A stretch of DNA of 48,334 bases, taken from positions 1 to 48,334 of the forward strand of contig NZ_JXIQ01000014.1 in the NCBI RefSeq assembly GCF_000934845.1, written 5' to 3'. Of this stretch, positions 33,191 through 41,634 are shown piece after piece. The notes beneath the pieces were generated by a model, which was not told the DNA's origin, searched no databases, and saw nothing but the letters and a program-made list of their open reading frames with translations. The translations under genes and the position numbers were made by a program. Every line of letters begins with the position of its first letter. Position 1 is the first letter of the stretch. This DNA comes from Mesobacillus subterraneus. Lineage in GTDB: Bacteria; Bacillota; Bacilli; Bacillales; Cytobacillaceae.

Positions 33191-34771
33191 ATGAACAGGG
33201 AACAATTAATAGCACCGCAGAAGTATAATCTTGTATCAGAAATAGAGAAATTCGCTAACGATCCAGCAAGGAAAGCAATCCTTTGGGAAAATGAAGCTGG
33301 AAGCACAAAAGAAATTACATACAATGAACTGCTCAAAAACGCGAATAAAATCGGGAATGTTTTCGCTAAGAATGGTTTGGTCAAAGGGGACGTAATTCTT
33401 GTTGTCGTGCCAAGACTAATGGAAGCCTATCAGGTTTATATTGCTGCACTAAAAATGGGAATGGTTGTTATCCCAAGTTCAGAAATGCTGAGAAAAAAGG
33501 ATTTTCAATACCGATTAAACCATGGCGATGTAAAGGCGATTGTTTGCTTTGCTCCTTTTACAGCTGAGTTTGATGGAATCGAAAACATGGAAAAGCTTCC
33601 TAAATTTATTATTGGAGCAGAAAAGGAAGATTGGATTCATCTTGATCATGAAATGAAAGCTGCTTCTGAAGAACTGCCGCTTGCCGAAACCGATCGGGAG
33701 GACATGGCATTCTTAAGTTATACTTCGGGAACGACCGGCAATCCGAAAGGAGTAGTCCATTCTCATGGATGGGCATACGCACATTTACGGACAGCAGCTA
33801 CAAACTGGTTAAGCATTGAAGATGGAGACACTGTCTGGGCAACTGCCAGTCCTGGGTGGCAAAAATGGATTTGGAGTCCGTTCCTGTCTGTCATGGGAAT
33901 GGGAGCTACAGGCCTCGTATATCAAGGGAAATTCGAGCCGCAGAAATATTTATCGCTCTTGCAAAAATATCAAGTGAATGTGCTTTGCTGTACGCCAACT
34001 GAATATAGGCTGATGGCGAAAGTTGAAAACATTAGTGATTACAGTTTGCCGGATCTTCACAGCGCCGTGTCTGCCGGAGAACCGCTGAACCGAGAAGTCA
34101 TCGACATTTTCAGGAGGTATTTTCATATCGATGTACGCGATGGGTATGGCCAGACGGAAAACACTCTGCTTGTTGGCGTAACAAAGGGCATGAAATTAAA
34201 GCCAGGGTCTATGGGAAAGCCGACACCTGGAAATCGGGTTGACATTATCGATGACCATGGCAAACCGTGTGCACCGGGTGAAGTTGGCGATATCGCCGTC
34301 CATGTGGAAACGCCTGCTTTATTTAAAAATTATTACAAGGACCCAGAGCGCACAGCCATGCAATTCCGCGGTGATTATTACGTAACAGGTGATAAAGCGA
34401 GCAAGGATGAAGAAGGATATTTCTGGTTTGAGGGTCGCGGTGATGATATTATCATCAGTTCGGGCTATACGATTGGACCTTTTGAAGTCGAGGATGCACT
34501 TGTTAAGCATCCGTTTGTAAAGGAGTGTGCCGTTGTCGCATCACCGGACGAAATCCGCGGCCATATCGTTAAGGCTTTTGTCGTTCTGCGTGACGGTATC
34601 AATCCGGAACAGGAAAACTTAGTTGCTAATCTTCAGGAGCACGTCAAGGAATTGACCGCACCATATAAGTATCCAAGAAAAATCGAGTTCATTGAAGAAC
34701 TTCCAAAAACCACATCTGGTAAAATCCGCCGCATGGAACTGCGCAATAAAGAATTAGAAAGTGCAAAATAA
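33191..34771 (+). CDS. ytcI: Acyl-CoA ligase of the ANL family (YtcI-like)
   Basis: AMP-forming acid--CoA ligase, 526 residues. Motifs: P-loop YTSGTTGNPKGVVHSHG (about residues 177-193), DGYGQTENTLLVG (about 316-328), VTGDKASKDEEGYFWFEGRGDD and the C-terminal lysine motif PKTTSGKIRRMELR (about 508-521), with the usual Gly before Lys. It resembles acetyl-/medium-chain acyl-CoA synthetases, but the substrate is not known. ATG 33173 is open, but ATG 33191 follows AGGGGGAAAG at good spacing. Synteny with B. subtilis ytcI. A TATAAT at 33129-33134 may be its -10. Unlike AcsA in this window it has no linked acetyltransferase. Confidence 0.88.
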   Translation: MNREQLIAPQKYNLVSEIEKFANDPARKAILWENEAGSTKEITYNELLKNANKIGNVFAKNGLVKGDVILVVVPRLMEAYQVYIAALKMGMVVIPSSEMLRKKDFQYRLNHGDVKAIVCFAPFTAEFDGIENMEKLPKFIIGAEKEDWIHLDHEMKAASEELPLAETDREDMAFLSYTSGTTGNPKGVVHSHGWAYAHLRTAATNWLSIEDGDTVWATASPGWQKWIWSPFLSVMGMGATGLVYQGKFEPQKYLSLLQKYQVNVLCCTPTEYRLMAKVENISDYSLPDLHSAVSAGEPLNREVIDIFRRYFHIDVRDGYGQTENTLLVGVTKGMKLKPGSMGKPTPGNRVDIIDDHGKPCAPGEVGDIAVHVETPALFKNYYKDPERTAMQFRGDYYVTGDKASKDEEGYFWFEGRGDDIIISSGYTIGPFEVEDALVKHPFVKECAVVASPDEIRGHIVKAFVVLRDGINPEQENLVANLQEHVKELTAPYKYPRKIEFIEELPKTTSGKIRRMELRNKELESAK

Positions 34772-34877
34772 ATTCTAAATAGCTTCATAAAAGATTCAAA
34801 AATAGATTGTAAGCCTACAGTATTCCCTATATAATTGAAATATTATTTCGAGTCTGGAAAGATTAGGGGGGGTTCGG

Positions 34878-35813
34878 ATGCATAACAAAACCGAGCAACA
34901 GGCCGGTGTTTGGTATGCAGCCTTTTCCTATATTATCTGGGGATTTCTACCAGTGTACTGGAAGTTGCTGCAACAGGTAAATGCGGATGAAATCCTGGCA
35001 AACCGAGTGTTTTGGTCATTCTTTGTTGTTGTCTTCATTTTGCTGCTGAATAAAAAAGGCCATATATTTATTGGAACGCTCCGCGGCCTTTTACACAATA
35101 AAAAACAGCTGGCAGTATTAACCACCGCATCAATCCTGATCAGCATAAACTGGTTCATCTATATTTGGGCAGTCAATAGTGATCAAATGATTGAGGCGAG
35201 TCTCGGTTATTACATCAATCCGCTTGTCAGTGTATTGTTAGGAATGGTGTTCCTCAAGGAACGACTGACTCTGGCGCAGTATTTATCCTTTTTTCTGGCA
35301 ACTATCGGCGTACTGATCATGACCATTTCTTACGGACAATTCCCGTGGATCGCTTTATCTTTGGCCATATCATTTGGTTTATATGGTTTGGCTAAGAAAT
35401 TGATCAAGGTAGATTCTGAAGTGGGCCTCGCGTTGGAAACATTGGTTGTTATGCCGCTTTCCGCCATTTACATTGGCTATCTAGTTGCCGAGGGGACGAA
35501 TTCGCTATTCGCAGATTCGTGGCCAACAACGCTACTGCTTGCGGGGGCAGGTGTGGCAACGGCTATTCCATTGCTGTTTTTTGCGAAGGGCGCACAAAGA
35601 ATTCCACTCGCTACATTGGGGATCCTGCAATATATCACGCCAACATTAATGCTTCTTTTAGGAGTGGTCGTTTACCATGAGGCATTTTCAGCAGTCCATC
35701 TGCTTGCCTTTACCTTTATCTGGTCAGCATTGGTTTTGTATACTTTATCTCGGACAAAACTGGTCGCCACTTTATCCCTTAAGTTAAAAAAAGAAAAAGG
35801 AATGCATGTTTAA
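34878..35813 (+). CDS. rarD: EamA-family transporter RarD
   Basis: Ten-helix drug/metabolite transporter superfamily protein of 311 residues. The N-terminal GVWYAAFSYIIWGFLPVYWKLL (written as a region, residues 10-31) and MIEASLGYYINPLVSVLLGM are hallmark RarD segments, with a second EamA repeat around residues 150-290 (IPLATLGILQYITPTLMLLL). RarD is linked by name to chloramphenicol sensitivity in E. coli; the true substrate is uncertain. The start is ATG 34878, with GGGGGG upstream. Stands alone, convergent with ppnKB. Confidence 0.88.
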   Translation: MHNKTEQQAGVWYAAFSYIIWGFLPVYWKLLQQVNADEILANRVFWSFFVVVFILLLNKKGHIFIGTLRGLLHNKKQLAVLTTASILISINWFIYIWAVNSDQMIEASLGYYINPLVSVLLGMVFLKERLTLAQYLSFFLATIGVLIMTISYGQFPWIALSLAISFGLYGLAKKLIKVDSEVGLALETLVVMPLSAIYIGYLVAEGTNSLFADSWPTTLLLAGAGVATAIPLLFFAKGAQRIPLATLGILQYITPTLMLLLGVVVYHEAFSAVHLLAFTFIWSALVLYTLSRTKLVATLSLKLKKEKGMHV

Positions 35814-35841
35814 AGAGCTGCGGAAATCGCAGCTCTTTCAC
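35812..35841. terminator. Bidirectional terminator rarD / ppnKB
   Basis: AAAGAGCTGCG / CGCAGCTCTTT, perfect 11-bp stem with a 5-base loop. Confidence 0.8.
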
Positions 35842-35846
35842 TTTGC

Positions 35847-36647
35847 TTATAAAAATGTGCGCTTTACTTTTTGCCAGAAGGAATTATCCTTGAGCTTGAT
35901 CGTCTTGATGAATTTATTGCTCAGTTTCACGTCGAATTTTTCCACGTGCTGAATGCTGAGCGCTTCGTTATCCATCCCCATGATTGGATAATCGTTGCCA
36001 TCCTGGGCAACCTTGAAGGTAAGCTTCCGGTTACCACTGAGGATGAAGGAGGAGCCGAGTGTCCGGTAATGATTATTGTTTACAGAGGCAAGCTCACTAA
36101 CTTGCATGCACGGCAGCAACGGGTCCACAACTGCTCCGTTCACGGATTTGTTATAGGCGGTGCTCCCTGTCGGTGTTGCGACGATCATTCCATCCCCTCG
36201 AAAGGTTTCAAAGTGATTGTCATCGATGAATACATCCATCACGAAAGCTTTAATAATCGCCGAGCGGACGCTGAACTCGTTCAAGCATTCAAACGATGTT
36301 TCCTCGTCAATGATTACCTTGATCGTTGGATAGCGTCTAACTTCAATTTCTGAATTGGTAATCGCCTGGATGATTGTATCGGGATCATCAAGATGGAAAT
36401 CACAGTACATATTGAGGGTGCCAGTGACTGATATGCCTGCGTAAAGGCAGTCATCTCGGAAGCCGGTTTTTCTTACTGCTTGCAAAAAGGTACTATCGTC
36501 CCCGATGCTGACAATAATGTTTGCTTTCTTGTGGTCCGTAACGATATGGAAATCAAACTTTGGAGCTAGTTCAATTAACGGCTTTACTTTTTCAAGCATG
36601 GCTGTGTCTGGTGAATGGTGAAAATAAATATTGCGGCGATCTGGCAT
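35847..36647 (-). CDS. ppnKB: NAD kinase 2 (PpnKB / NadF-type)
   Basis: ATP-dependent NAD to NADP kinase, 266 residues. It has VSIGDDSTFLQAVRKTGF (about residues 46-63, the family GGDG-type phosphate loop written GDDS), CLNEFSVRS (about 117-125), the catalytic-loop signature FRGDGMIVATPTGSTAYNKS (about 143-162) and the C-terminal DNSFWQKVKRTFL. It is close to B. subtilis YtdI in length and in the YPTIKV, YRTLGSSFIL and DYPIMGMDNEALSI segments. The frame extends 5 codons upstream to a TTG. ATG 36647 is chosen because GGAGGAAA is correctly placed for it. Bacillus has a second NAD kinase (PpnKA) elsewhere; the relative roles are known only from family studies. Confidence 0.93.
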   Translation of the reverse strand: MPDRRNIYFHHSPDTAMLEKVKPLIELAPKFDFHIVTDHKKANIIVSIGDDSTFLQAVRKTGFRDDCLYAGISVTGTLNMYCDFHLDDPDTIIQAITNSEIEVRRYPTIKVIIDEETSFECLNEFSVRSAIIKAFVMDVFIDDNHFETFRGDGMIVATPTGSTAYNKSVNGAVVDPLLPCMQVSELASVNNNHYRTLGSSFILSGNRKLTFKVAQDGNDYPIMGMDNEALSIQHVEKFDVKLSNKFIKTIKLKDNSFWQKVKRTFL

Positions 36648-36792
36648 AGTTGTTTCCTCCAAACATTACGTATTTTTATTCGATATTTTCCCCCGTGTAA
36701 AAAAACTTTTGCTACAATAAAGATTATCTGACATTAGTTTATCATTTTATCATAAGGTTTTGAAAGTCAGGAAAATTTAAGGAGGATTCAAA

Positions 36793-37806
36793 ATGAATGG
36801 AAAAAGGTGGGCAGCATTAGGAATCGCTGCTGGTTTATTTATTGCTTCGACTGTGATCAATCTTCTTTCAGCATTTGCCTTCAGCGATGCGGAAAATACG
36901 CTGCAGGATATGTTTACCGCCTCGAATGAACCATTTGCTGAGGAAGTCATTGCAGAAGGGGACATGATGAGCAAAATTGCAATTTTGTCTATTAATGGAG
37001 TCATCCAAGATACAGGGGATGCCCAATCGTTCTTTGAAAGCCCGCTTTATAATCATCAGGTATTCATGAAACAGCTTGAGTTTGTGAAAAAAGCGGATGA
37101 CGTTAAGGCAGTTATTCTCCAGGTAAACTCTCCTGGTGGAGGTGTCGTGGAAAGTGCTCAAATCCACGACAAGATCAAGGAAATCCAGATAGAAACGAAA
37201 AAGCCAGTATATGTTTCAATGGGGTCAATGGCAGCGTCAGGCGGTTATTATGTGTCTGCGCCAGCCGATAAAATCTATGCCAGCCCGGAAACACTTACAG
37301 GCTCTCTTGGCGTCATCATGCAAGGGGTGAATTATGCAGGGCTTGCAGAAAAATACGGTGTTGAATTCACGACAATCAAGAGTGGACCATACAAGGATAT
37401 CATGAGTCCAACAAGGCCGATGACAGATGAAGAAAGAGAAATACTGCAATCGATGATTAATAACTCTTATGAAGGGTTTGTGAAAGTGATCGCTGAAGGA
37501 CGAGGCATTTCTGTTGAGCAAGTTAAAAAAATAGCTGATGGCCGCATCTATGATGGCCGCCAGGCAAAGCAACTCCACTTGATCGATGATTTCGGCTATT
37601 TAGAAGATGTCATTGACAACGTCAAGAAAGAGGAAAAGCTTGGAGATGCGACCGTAGTAAAGTATAAGGAAAACAGCATGAGCATTGGTTCGTTTTTCAA
37701 CATGGGAGCCCAGAGAATCATCGGAAAAGACGCCGAAATGGCAGGCCTGATGAAACTGTTGTCTCAGCCTAATTCTCCACGCTTAATGTACTTATACGCT
37801 GAATAA
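36793..37806 (+). CDS. sppA: Signal peptide peptidase SppA
   Basis: Membrane-anchored serine protease that degrades cleaved signal peptides. The 337-residue protein has one N-terminal helix (about residues 6-28), then the ClpP-like core with LQVNSPGGGVVES, the nucleophile Ser149 in MGSMAASGGYY and the general base Lys201 in KSGPYKDIMSP, spaced 52 residues apart as in B. subtilis (Ser147/Lys199). The start is ATG 36793, with AAGGAGG upstream. yteJ follows after 14 bases, and the pair is operonic in relatives, where it is linked to lantibiotic resistance. Confidence 0.95.
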   Translation: MNGKRWAALGIAAGLFIASTVINLLSAFAFSDAENTLQDMFTASNEPFAEEVIAEGDMMSKIAILSINGVIQDTGDAQSFFESPLYNHQVFMKQLEFVKKADDVKAVILQVNSPGGGVVESAQIHDKIKEIQIETKKPVYVSMGSMAASGGYYVSAPADKIYASPETLTGSLGVIMQGVNYAGLAEKYGVEFTTIKSGPYKDIMSPTRPMTDEEREILQSMINNSYEGFVKVIAEGRGISVEQVKKIADGRIYDGRQAKQLHLIDDFGYLEDVIDNVKKEEKLGDATVVKYKENSMSIGSFFNMGAQRIIGKDAEMAGLMKLLSQPNSPRLMYLYAE

Positions 37807-37820
37807 GGGGGAGAGATACA

Positions 37821-38306
37821 ATGAATTCCAATGAAATAGAGAAAGAGGAAACGAGAAACTCTGATGAAATTGGCAGAGAATATCATTTCACAGGAAGATA
37901 TGCCGGGTTTTGGATGCGCTTTTGGGCTTACTTGCTAGATATGATCGTCATTGGCAGTATCAACAGGTTGATCATCAATCCTGTTTTCCGGGCAATGGAT
38001 ATTCCATTGCTGGAGGAAGGGTTTTTTTCACCGAAGACAATCATGACGGCTGTTGTATTCTATTTGTATTTTGTTCTGATGACAAAATATCTTGGTCAGA
38101 CGTTAGGGAAAATGGTGTTTGGATTAAAAGTGGTAAAACTGGACGGCAAAAATCTGACATGGGGTACAGTTCTTTTCCGCGAGTGGATCGGCCGTTTTCT
38201 TTCAGCAACTATTTTAATTCTTTATGTTGTCGTGGCTTTTACAAAAAAGAAACAGGGCTTGCATGATTTATTCGCTGATACTACTGTCATACATGAACCA
38301 CGCTAA
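37821..38306 (+). CDS. yteJ: RDD-family membrane protein YteJ
   Basis: 161-residue membrane protein with an RDD domain. After an acidic N-terminus comes GFWMRFWAYLLDMIVIGSI (about residues 30-48) with the conserved Arg and Asp, a second helix around 73-90 (TAVVFYLYFVLMTKYLGQTLGKM, given as a region), and a third at about 120-140 (REWIGRFLSATILILYVVVA), ending with KKKQGLHDLFADT. In B. subtilis it acts with SppA as a modulator. It sits 14 bases after sppA, within one transcript ending at the 38305 hairpin. Confidence 0.9.
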   Translation: MNSNEIEKEETRNSDEIGREYHFTGRYAGFWMRFWAYLLDMIVIGSINRLIINPVFRAMDIPLLEEGFFSPKTIMTAVVFYLYFVLMTKYLGQTLGKMVFGLKVVKLDGKNLTWGTVLFREWIGRFLSATILILYVVVAFTKKKQGLHDLFADTTVIHEPR

Positions 38307-38337
38307 ATAAACCTGCTGCTGCAGGTTTATTTTTTTG
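38305..38337 (+). terminator. Terminator of sppA-yteJ
   Basis: AAATAAACCTGC / GCAGGTTTATTT perfect 12-bp stem, short TGCT loop, T tail. Confidence 0.88.
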
Positions 38338-38377
38338 CCTTTGGTTGATAATAGTAGGCTGAAAGGTTGTGGATGAG

Positions 38378-39079
38378 ATGAAATGGGTGCTGCTTGCAAT
38401 CCTTGTGTTCACAGTGCTGGCCTTTATAATCCTTATTACTAGAGTGAAGATAAATTTCGATTATTTTCATGACAATGATGATGATCACTTACTAGTGACA
38501 GTAAAAGCCTGGGGAGGATTGCTAAAATACAAAATGGATGTTCCGGTTATAAAAGTGGATGACAATTCCCCGGCCATCGTTGCCAAGAAAAAAACGAAAA
38601 CAGGTCCTCAGGAAACTCTTAAAAAAGAAGAAACGACTCAAATAGACAACAAGGATATCTTGAATAGCATCCATGATTTTCGGGAAATCCTTACACATAT
38701 TGTTGGCCTCCATAAAATCATCAGAGAATTTCTAAAGAAAGTAACGATTTGCAATATTACCTGGCATACAATGGTCGGCGTAGGTGATGCAGCAGCTACG
38801 GCTGTGATCACAGGAGCTTTGTGGGCAGCCAAGGGAGGTATGATCGGAATGCTGAGCCAATATATGAAACTGACGGAAAGGCCGATCGTGACGATCACGC
38901 CAAGCTTTCAGCAACCTATTTCAAGTACTAGTTTTACATGTATACTTCAAATCAGAGTCGGGCATGCTATTTTGGCAGGAATAAAGCTGGTTAAATATTG
39001 GAAAGGTGGCTGGCCACATTTTAAATTAAAGCCTAGATCCGCCATTTCTAGCGAGAATTCGAATTCTGTCAAAAAATAA
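38378..39079 (+). CDS. ytfI: DUF2953 membrane-associated protein YtfI
   Basis: 233-residue protein with an N-terminal signal anchor (about residues 4-22, LLAILVFTVLAFIILITRV), a beta-rich segment HLLVTVKAWGGLLKYKMDVPVIKV, a charged linker, and the DUF2953 core (ITWHTMVGVGDAAATAVITG, then RPIVTITPSFQQPISSTSF). Function is unknown, but it is always next to gerW in Bacillus and probably sporulation-related. A GTG at 38369 is possible. ATG 38378 is favoured because the GAAAGG site is then 11 bases away rather than 2. It is followed by gerW 13 bases downstream. Confidence 0.85.
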   Translation: MKWVLLAILVFTVLAFIILITRVKINFDYFHDNDDDHLLVTVKAWGGLLKYKMDVPVIKVDDNSPAIVAKKKTKTGPQETLKKEETTQIDNKDILNSIHDFREILTHIVGLHKIIREFLKKVTICNITWHTMVGVGDAAATAVITGALWAAKGGMIGMLSQYMKLTERPIVTITPSFQQPISSTSFTCILQIRVGHAILAGIKLVKYWKGGWPHFKLKPRSAISSENSNSVKK

Positions 39080-39092
39080 GGAGGAAACAGGA

Positions 39093-39572
39093 ATGTCCGA
39101 CCATCCAATTCAAGGACTGATGACCACGGCCATGGAAAGTTTAAAAGAAATGATTGATGTCAACACAATCATTGGGGACCCTGTAGAAACACCGGATGGA
39201 AGTGTAATCCTGACCGTTTCAAAGGTGGGTTTTGGATTCGCGGCTGGAGGTAGTGAGTTCGTTTTAGAAAGTCAAAAGGGAGGATCCGGCGGCACTGGAG
39301 GACAATCAACAGAACCGCAGCATCCATTCGGCGGTGGTAGCGGCGGTGGAGTATCTATCACCCCAATCGCTTTCCTAATTGTGAATTCAAGAGGTGTCAA
39401 GATGCTTCATCTTGATGAAAGCACACATCTATACGAAAAAATCCTTGATCTGGCACCACAAGCAGTAGAAAAAATCCAGCAAATGATGTCGATGAAAGAC
39501 CAAGGCAGTCAGGAAAAACAAACTCATAACCAGAATGAATACAACGGACCAAAAACGGATCTTGAATTTTAA
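39093..39572 (+). CDS. gerW: Spore protein GerW (YtfJ)
   Basis: 159-residue YtfJ/GerW-family protein needed for normal alanine germination response in B. subtilis. The N-terminus DHPIQGLMTTAMESLKEMID is the family signature. The central region is GDPVETPDGSVILTVSKVGFGFAAGG (written as a region, about 28-53), followed by a Gly-rich stretch (GGSGGTGG, FGGGSGGG) and ITPIAFLIVNSRGVKML. No signal peptide or helix is visible. The start is ATG 39093, with AAGGAGG upstream. In an operon with ytfI. Confidence 0.92.
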   Translation: MSDHPIQGLMTTAMESLKEMIDVNTIIGDPVETPDGSVILTVSKVGFGFAAGGSEFVLESQKGGSGGTGGQSTEPQHPFGGGSGGGVSITPIAFLIVNSRGVKMLHLDESTHLYEKILDLAPQAVEKIQQMMSMKDQGSQEKQTHNQNEYNGPKTDLEF

Positions 39573-39578
39573 GCCAGT

Positions 39579-39613
39579 GCTGCCTTTTCACCGTGAAAAG
39601 GCAGCTTGCTTTT
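39579..39613 (+). terminator. Terminator of ytfI-gerW
   Basis: GCTGCCTTTTCAC / GTGAAAAGGCAGC long stem with a minimal loop. The T tail is interrupted. Confidence 0.65.
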
Positions 39614-39655
39614 GGCGCGAATTTGCTGGGATCCTCTTGGCTCATTTTAAAATAA

Positions 39656-39684
39656 TTGCAAAACAATTCTGTAAAAGATATAGT
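39656..39684 (+). promoter_or_regulatory. SigA promoter of tpx
   Basis: TTGCAA (39656-39661), 17 bases, TATAGT (39679-39684). Confidence 0.7.
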
Positions 39685-39722
39685 AACACTGTACATAAAA
39701 TGGACAAGGAGGATGAAGAGAG

Positions 39723-40223
39723 ATGGCATCTGTTACATTTAAAGGGAATCCAGTAACATTATTAGGAAACGAAGTAAAGGTGGGAGACCAGGCACCAGAT
39801 TTTACCGTGCTGGCAAATGATCTATCTGAAGTGACGCTTAACGATTCCAAAGGACAAGTTCGACTGATCAGTGTCGTTCCATCACTTGACACAGGTGTTT
39901 GTGATGCACAGACACGCCGTTTCAACGAAGAAGCTGCAAATCTTGGAAATGTGAAAATCCTTACAGTAAGCGTTGACCTGCCATTCGCACAAAAACGCTG
40001 GTGCGGAGCGGCTGGAATTGAGAACGTTCAGACGCTATCTGACCACCGTGAACTTTCATTCGGACAAGCTTACGGGGTAGCGATCAAGGAACTTCGTTTA
40101 CTGACTCGCGCTGTATTTGTAGTTGACTCAAACGACAAAGTAACTTATACAGAATACGTAAGCGAGGCAACAAACCACCCGAACTACGAAGCAGCAGTTG
40201 AAGCTGCAAAGCAAGCAAACTAA
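39723..40223 (+). CDS. tpx: Thiol peroxidase Tpx
   Basis: Atypical 2-Cys peroxiredoxin that reduces hydroperoxides with thioredoxin. The 166-residue protein has the peroxidatic Cys60 in [15 protein letters not shown] and the resolving Cys94 in [12 protein letters not shown], the spacing normal for Tpx, plus the N-terminal [19 protein letters not shown]. Start ATG 39723 follows AAGGAGGATG. Monocistronic: its own promoter at 39656 and a very strong terminator at 40239. Confidence 0.97.
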   Translation: MASVTFKGNPVTLLGNEVKVGDQAPDFTVLANDLSEVTLNDSKGQVRLISVVPSLDTGVCDAQTRRFNEEAANLGNVKILTVSVDLPFAQKRWCGAAGIENVQTLSDHRELSFGQAYGVAIKELRLLTRAVFVVDSNDKVTYTEYVSEATNHPNYEAAVEAAKQAN

Positions 40224-40238
40224 CACAAACAGCGTTCA

Positions 40239-40285
40239 AGAAACAAGCCGCAGATAAGCATCTCTGCGGCTTGTTTCTCTATTTA
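40239..40285 (+). terminator. Terminator of tpx
   Basis: Perfect 16-bp stem AGAAACAAGCCGCAGA / TCTGCGGCTTGTTTCT with an 8-base loop. Confidence 0.85.
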
Positions 40286-40384
40286 AAGAAAGTATAAAAT
40301 TCACTTCGAGAATTGTCCAGCTTGTACATCACTCGAAACATCGCTAAAATAGATAAATATCTATTCATATCGGGAGGAAGTAAA

Positions 40385-41380
40385 GTGAGTATGACTCCGG
40401 TCGAGCAATTATTTACCGCATTTAATAATACTGCGGACATGTTAAAAGAAGAACTTTCCTGTACCTATTTGGAGGCGCTGGCTGAGACAGGAGAAAATAT
40501 TTTCCAGGAAACGGTGCTTCAGGACGAATTAGATGAAGTCACAAAGAAAAGACTGGAAAAAGCATACAAAGATATCCATCTTGATGCTTTTAGCAAAGAG
40601 GAAATCCGCAAAGGCTTCCAACTGGCGATCCTGAAGGGAATGAAAGAGCATATCCAGCCGAATCACCAGATGACGCCTGATTCTGTTGGCATTTTCATCG
40701 GATACCTTGTCAGCAAATTTGTGGATCAGCAATCATTTAGGCTGCTTGATCCGGCTGTTGGCACGGGGAATCTTCTAGCAACAGTGTTAAATCAGCAGAC
40801 GAATAAAATGATCGAATCGGTCGGTGTGGAGATTGATGATCTCCTTATTCGCCTTGCGTTCGTCCATGCCAATCTCCAAAAGCATTCAGTTGAATTTTTT
40901 AATCAGGACAGTCTTGAACCTTTGTTTGTCGATCCGGCGGATGTGGTTGTCTGCGATCTTCCCGTAGGTTATTATCCGAATGATCTCAGGTCAGCGGATT
41001 ATGAAGTCAAAGCAGCAGAAGGACATACGTATTCACATCATCTGTTCATTGAGCAGAGCACTAAGCATTTAAAAGATGGCGGCTATTCGTTCTTCCTCAT
41101 CCCTAATGGACTGTTTGAAAGTGACCAAGCACCAATCTTGATGGAATTCATTAAGAATCATCTGATAGTCCAAGGAATTTTACAGCTTCCAGTCTCTTTG
41201 TTTAAAACCAAGCAGGCTGCTAAAAGCATCCTCATCCTGCAGAAAAATGGGGAAGAAGTAAAGCCTCCAAAACAGGCTCTTTTAGCTGAGTTGCCGAAGT
41301 TATCTGATGGACCGGCAGTTAAACGGATTCTAGATAAAATCGACATATGGCATCAAGAGAATAAGAGTACTGTTAAATAA
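40385..41380 (+). CDS. ytxK: Class I SAM-dependent methyltransferase-like protein YtxK
   Basis: 331-residue protein resembling N6-adenine methyltransferases. An N-terminal helical region (about 1-95) precedes the Rossmann core with motif I LLDPAVGTGNLLATVL (about 116-131). In place of the NPPY catalytic motif of adenine methyltransferases it has CDLPVGYYPN (about 187-196), a YtxK-family hallmark. No target-recognition domain is seen. The frame is open back to 40313. GTG 40385 with GGGAGG upstream is the better start. Homologues sit next to ackA in many Firmicutes, including streptococci, but the substrate is unknown. Separated from ackA by a terminator here. Confidence 0.88.
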   Translation: MSMTPVEQLFTAFNNTADMLKEELSCTYLEALAETGENIFQETVLQDELDEVTKKRLEKAYKDIHLDAFSKEEIRKGFQLAILKGMKEHIQPNHQMTPDSVGIFIGYLVSKFVDQQSFRLLDPAVGTGNLLATVLNQQTNKMIESVGVEIDDLLIRLAFVHANLQKHSVEFFNQDSLEPLFVDPADVVVCDLPVGYYPNDLRSADYEVKAAEGHTYSHHLFIEQSTKHLKDGGYSFFLIPNGLFESDQAPILMEFIKNHLIVQGILQLPVSLFKTKQAAKSILILQKNGEEVKPPKQALLAELPKLSDGPAVKRILDKIDIWHQENKSTVK

Positions 41381-41383
41381 AGC

Positions 41384-41410
41384 AAGGACCGGTATTTGCC
41401 GGTTCTTTTG
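41384..41410 (+). terminator. Terminator of ytxK
   Basis: AAGgACCGG / CCGGTtCTT with a TTT tail; moderate stem. Confidence 0.65.
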
Positions 41411-41634
41411 TTATTCAAAAGTGTAATAACACTGTGGAAATATTTTTTTCTAATCATTAGAAGTATCTGAATAAAAACTCATTTGGTGATTATGCAAGCT
41501 TTTCTTGAAATGTGAAAAAGACAGTGTTTAAATGAGGAATTGAGAGATATATTTATGGCCTGTGGCACACAATAATAGGTGTCCTAATTCACTGGGTTTT
41601 TAATCAGGTTGTTCTATAAAAGGAGCGGTACAAA

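Noticed and set aside
41411-41634. cre sites upstream of ackA
   Set aside because: Expected from B. subtilis, but the best match (TGCAAGCTTTTCTT near 41496) lacks the central CG and the terminal CA, so I do not call one. A small palindrome AGTGT-aata-ACACT at 41420-41433 has no recognised meaning.
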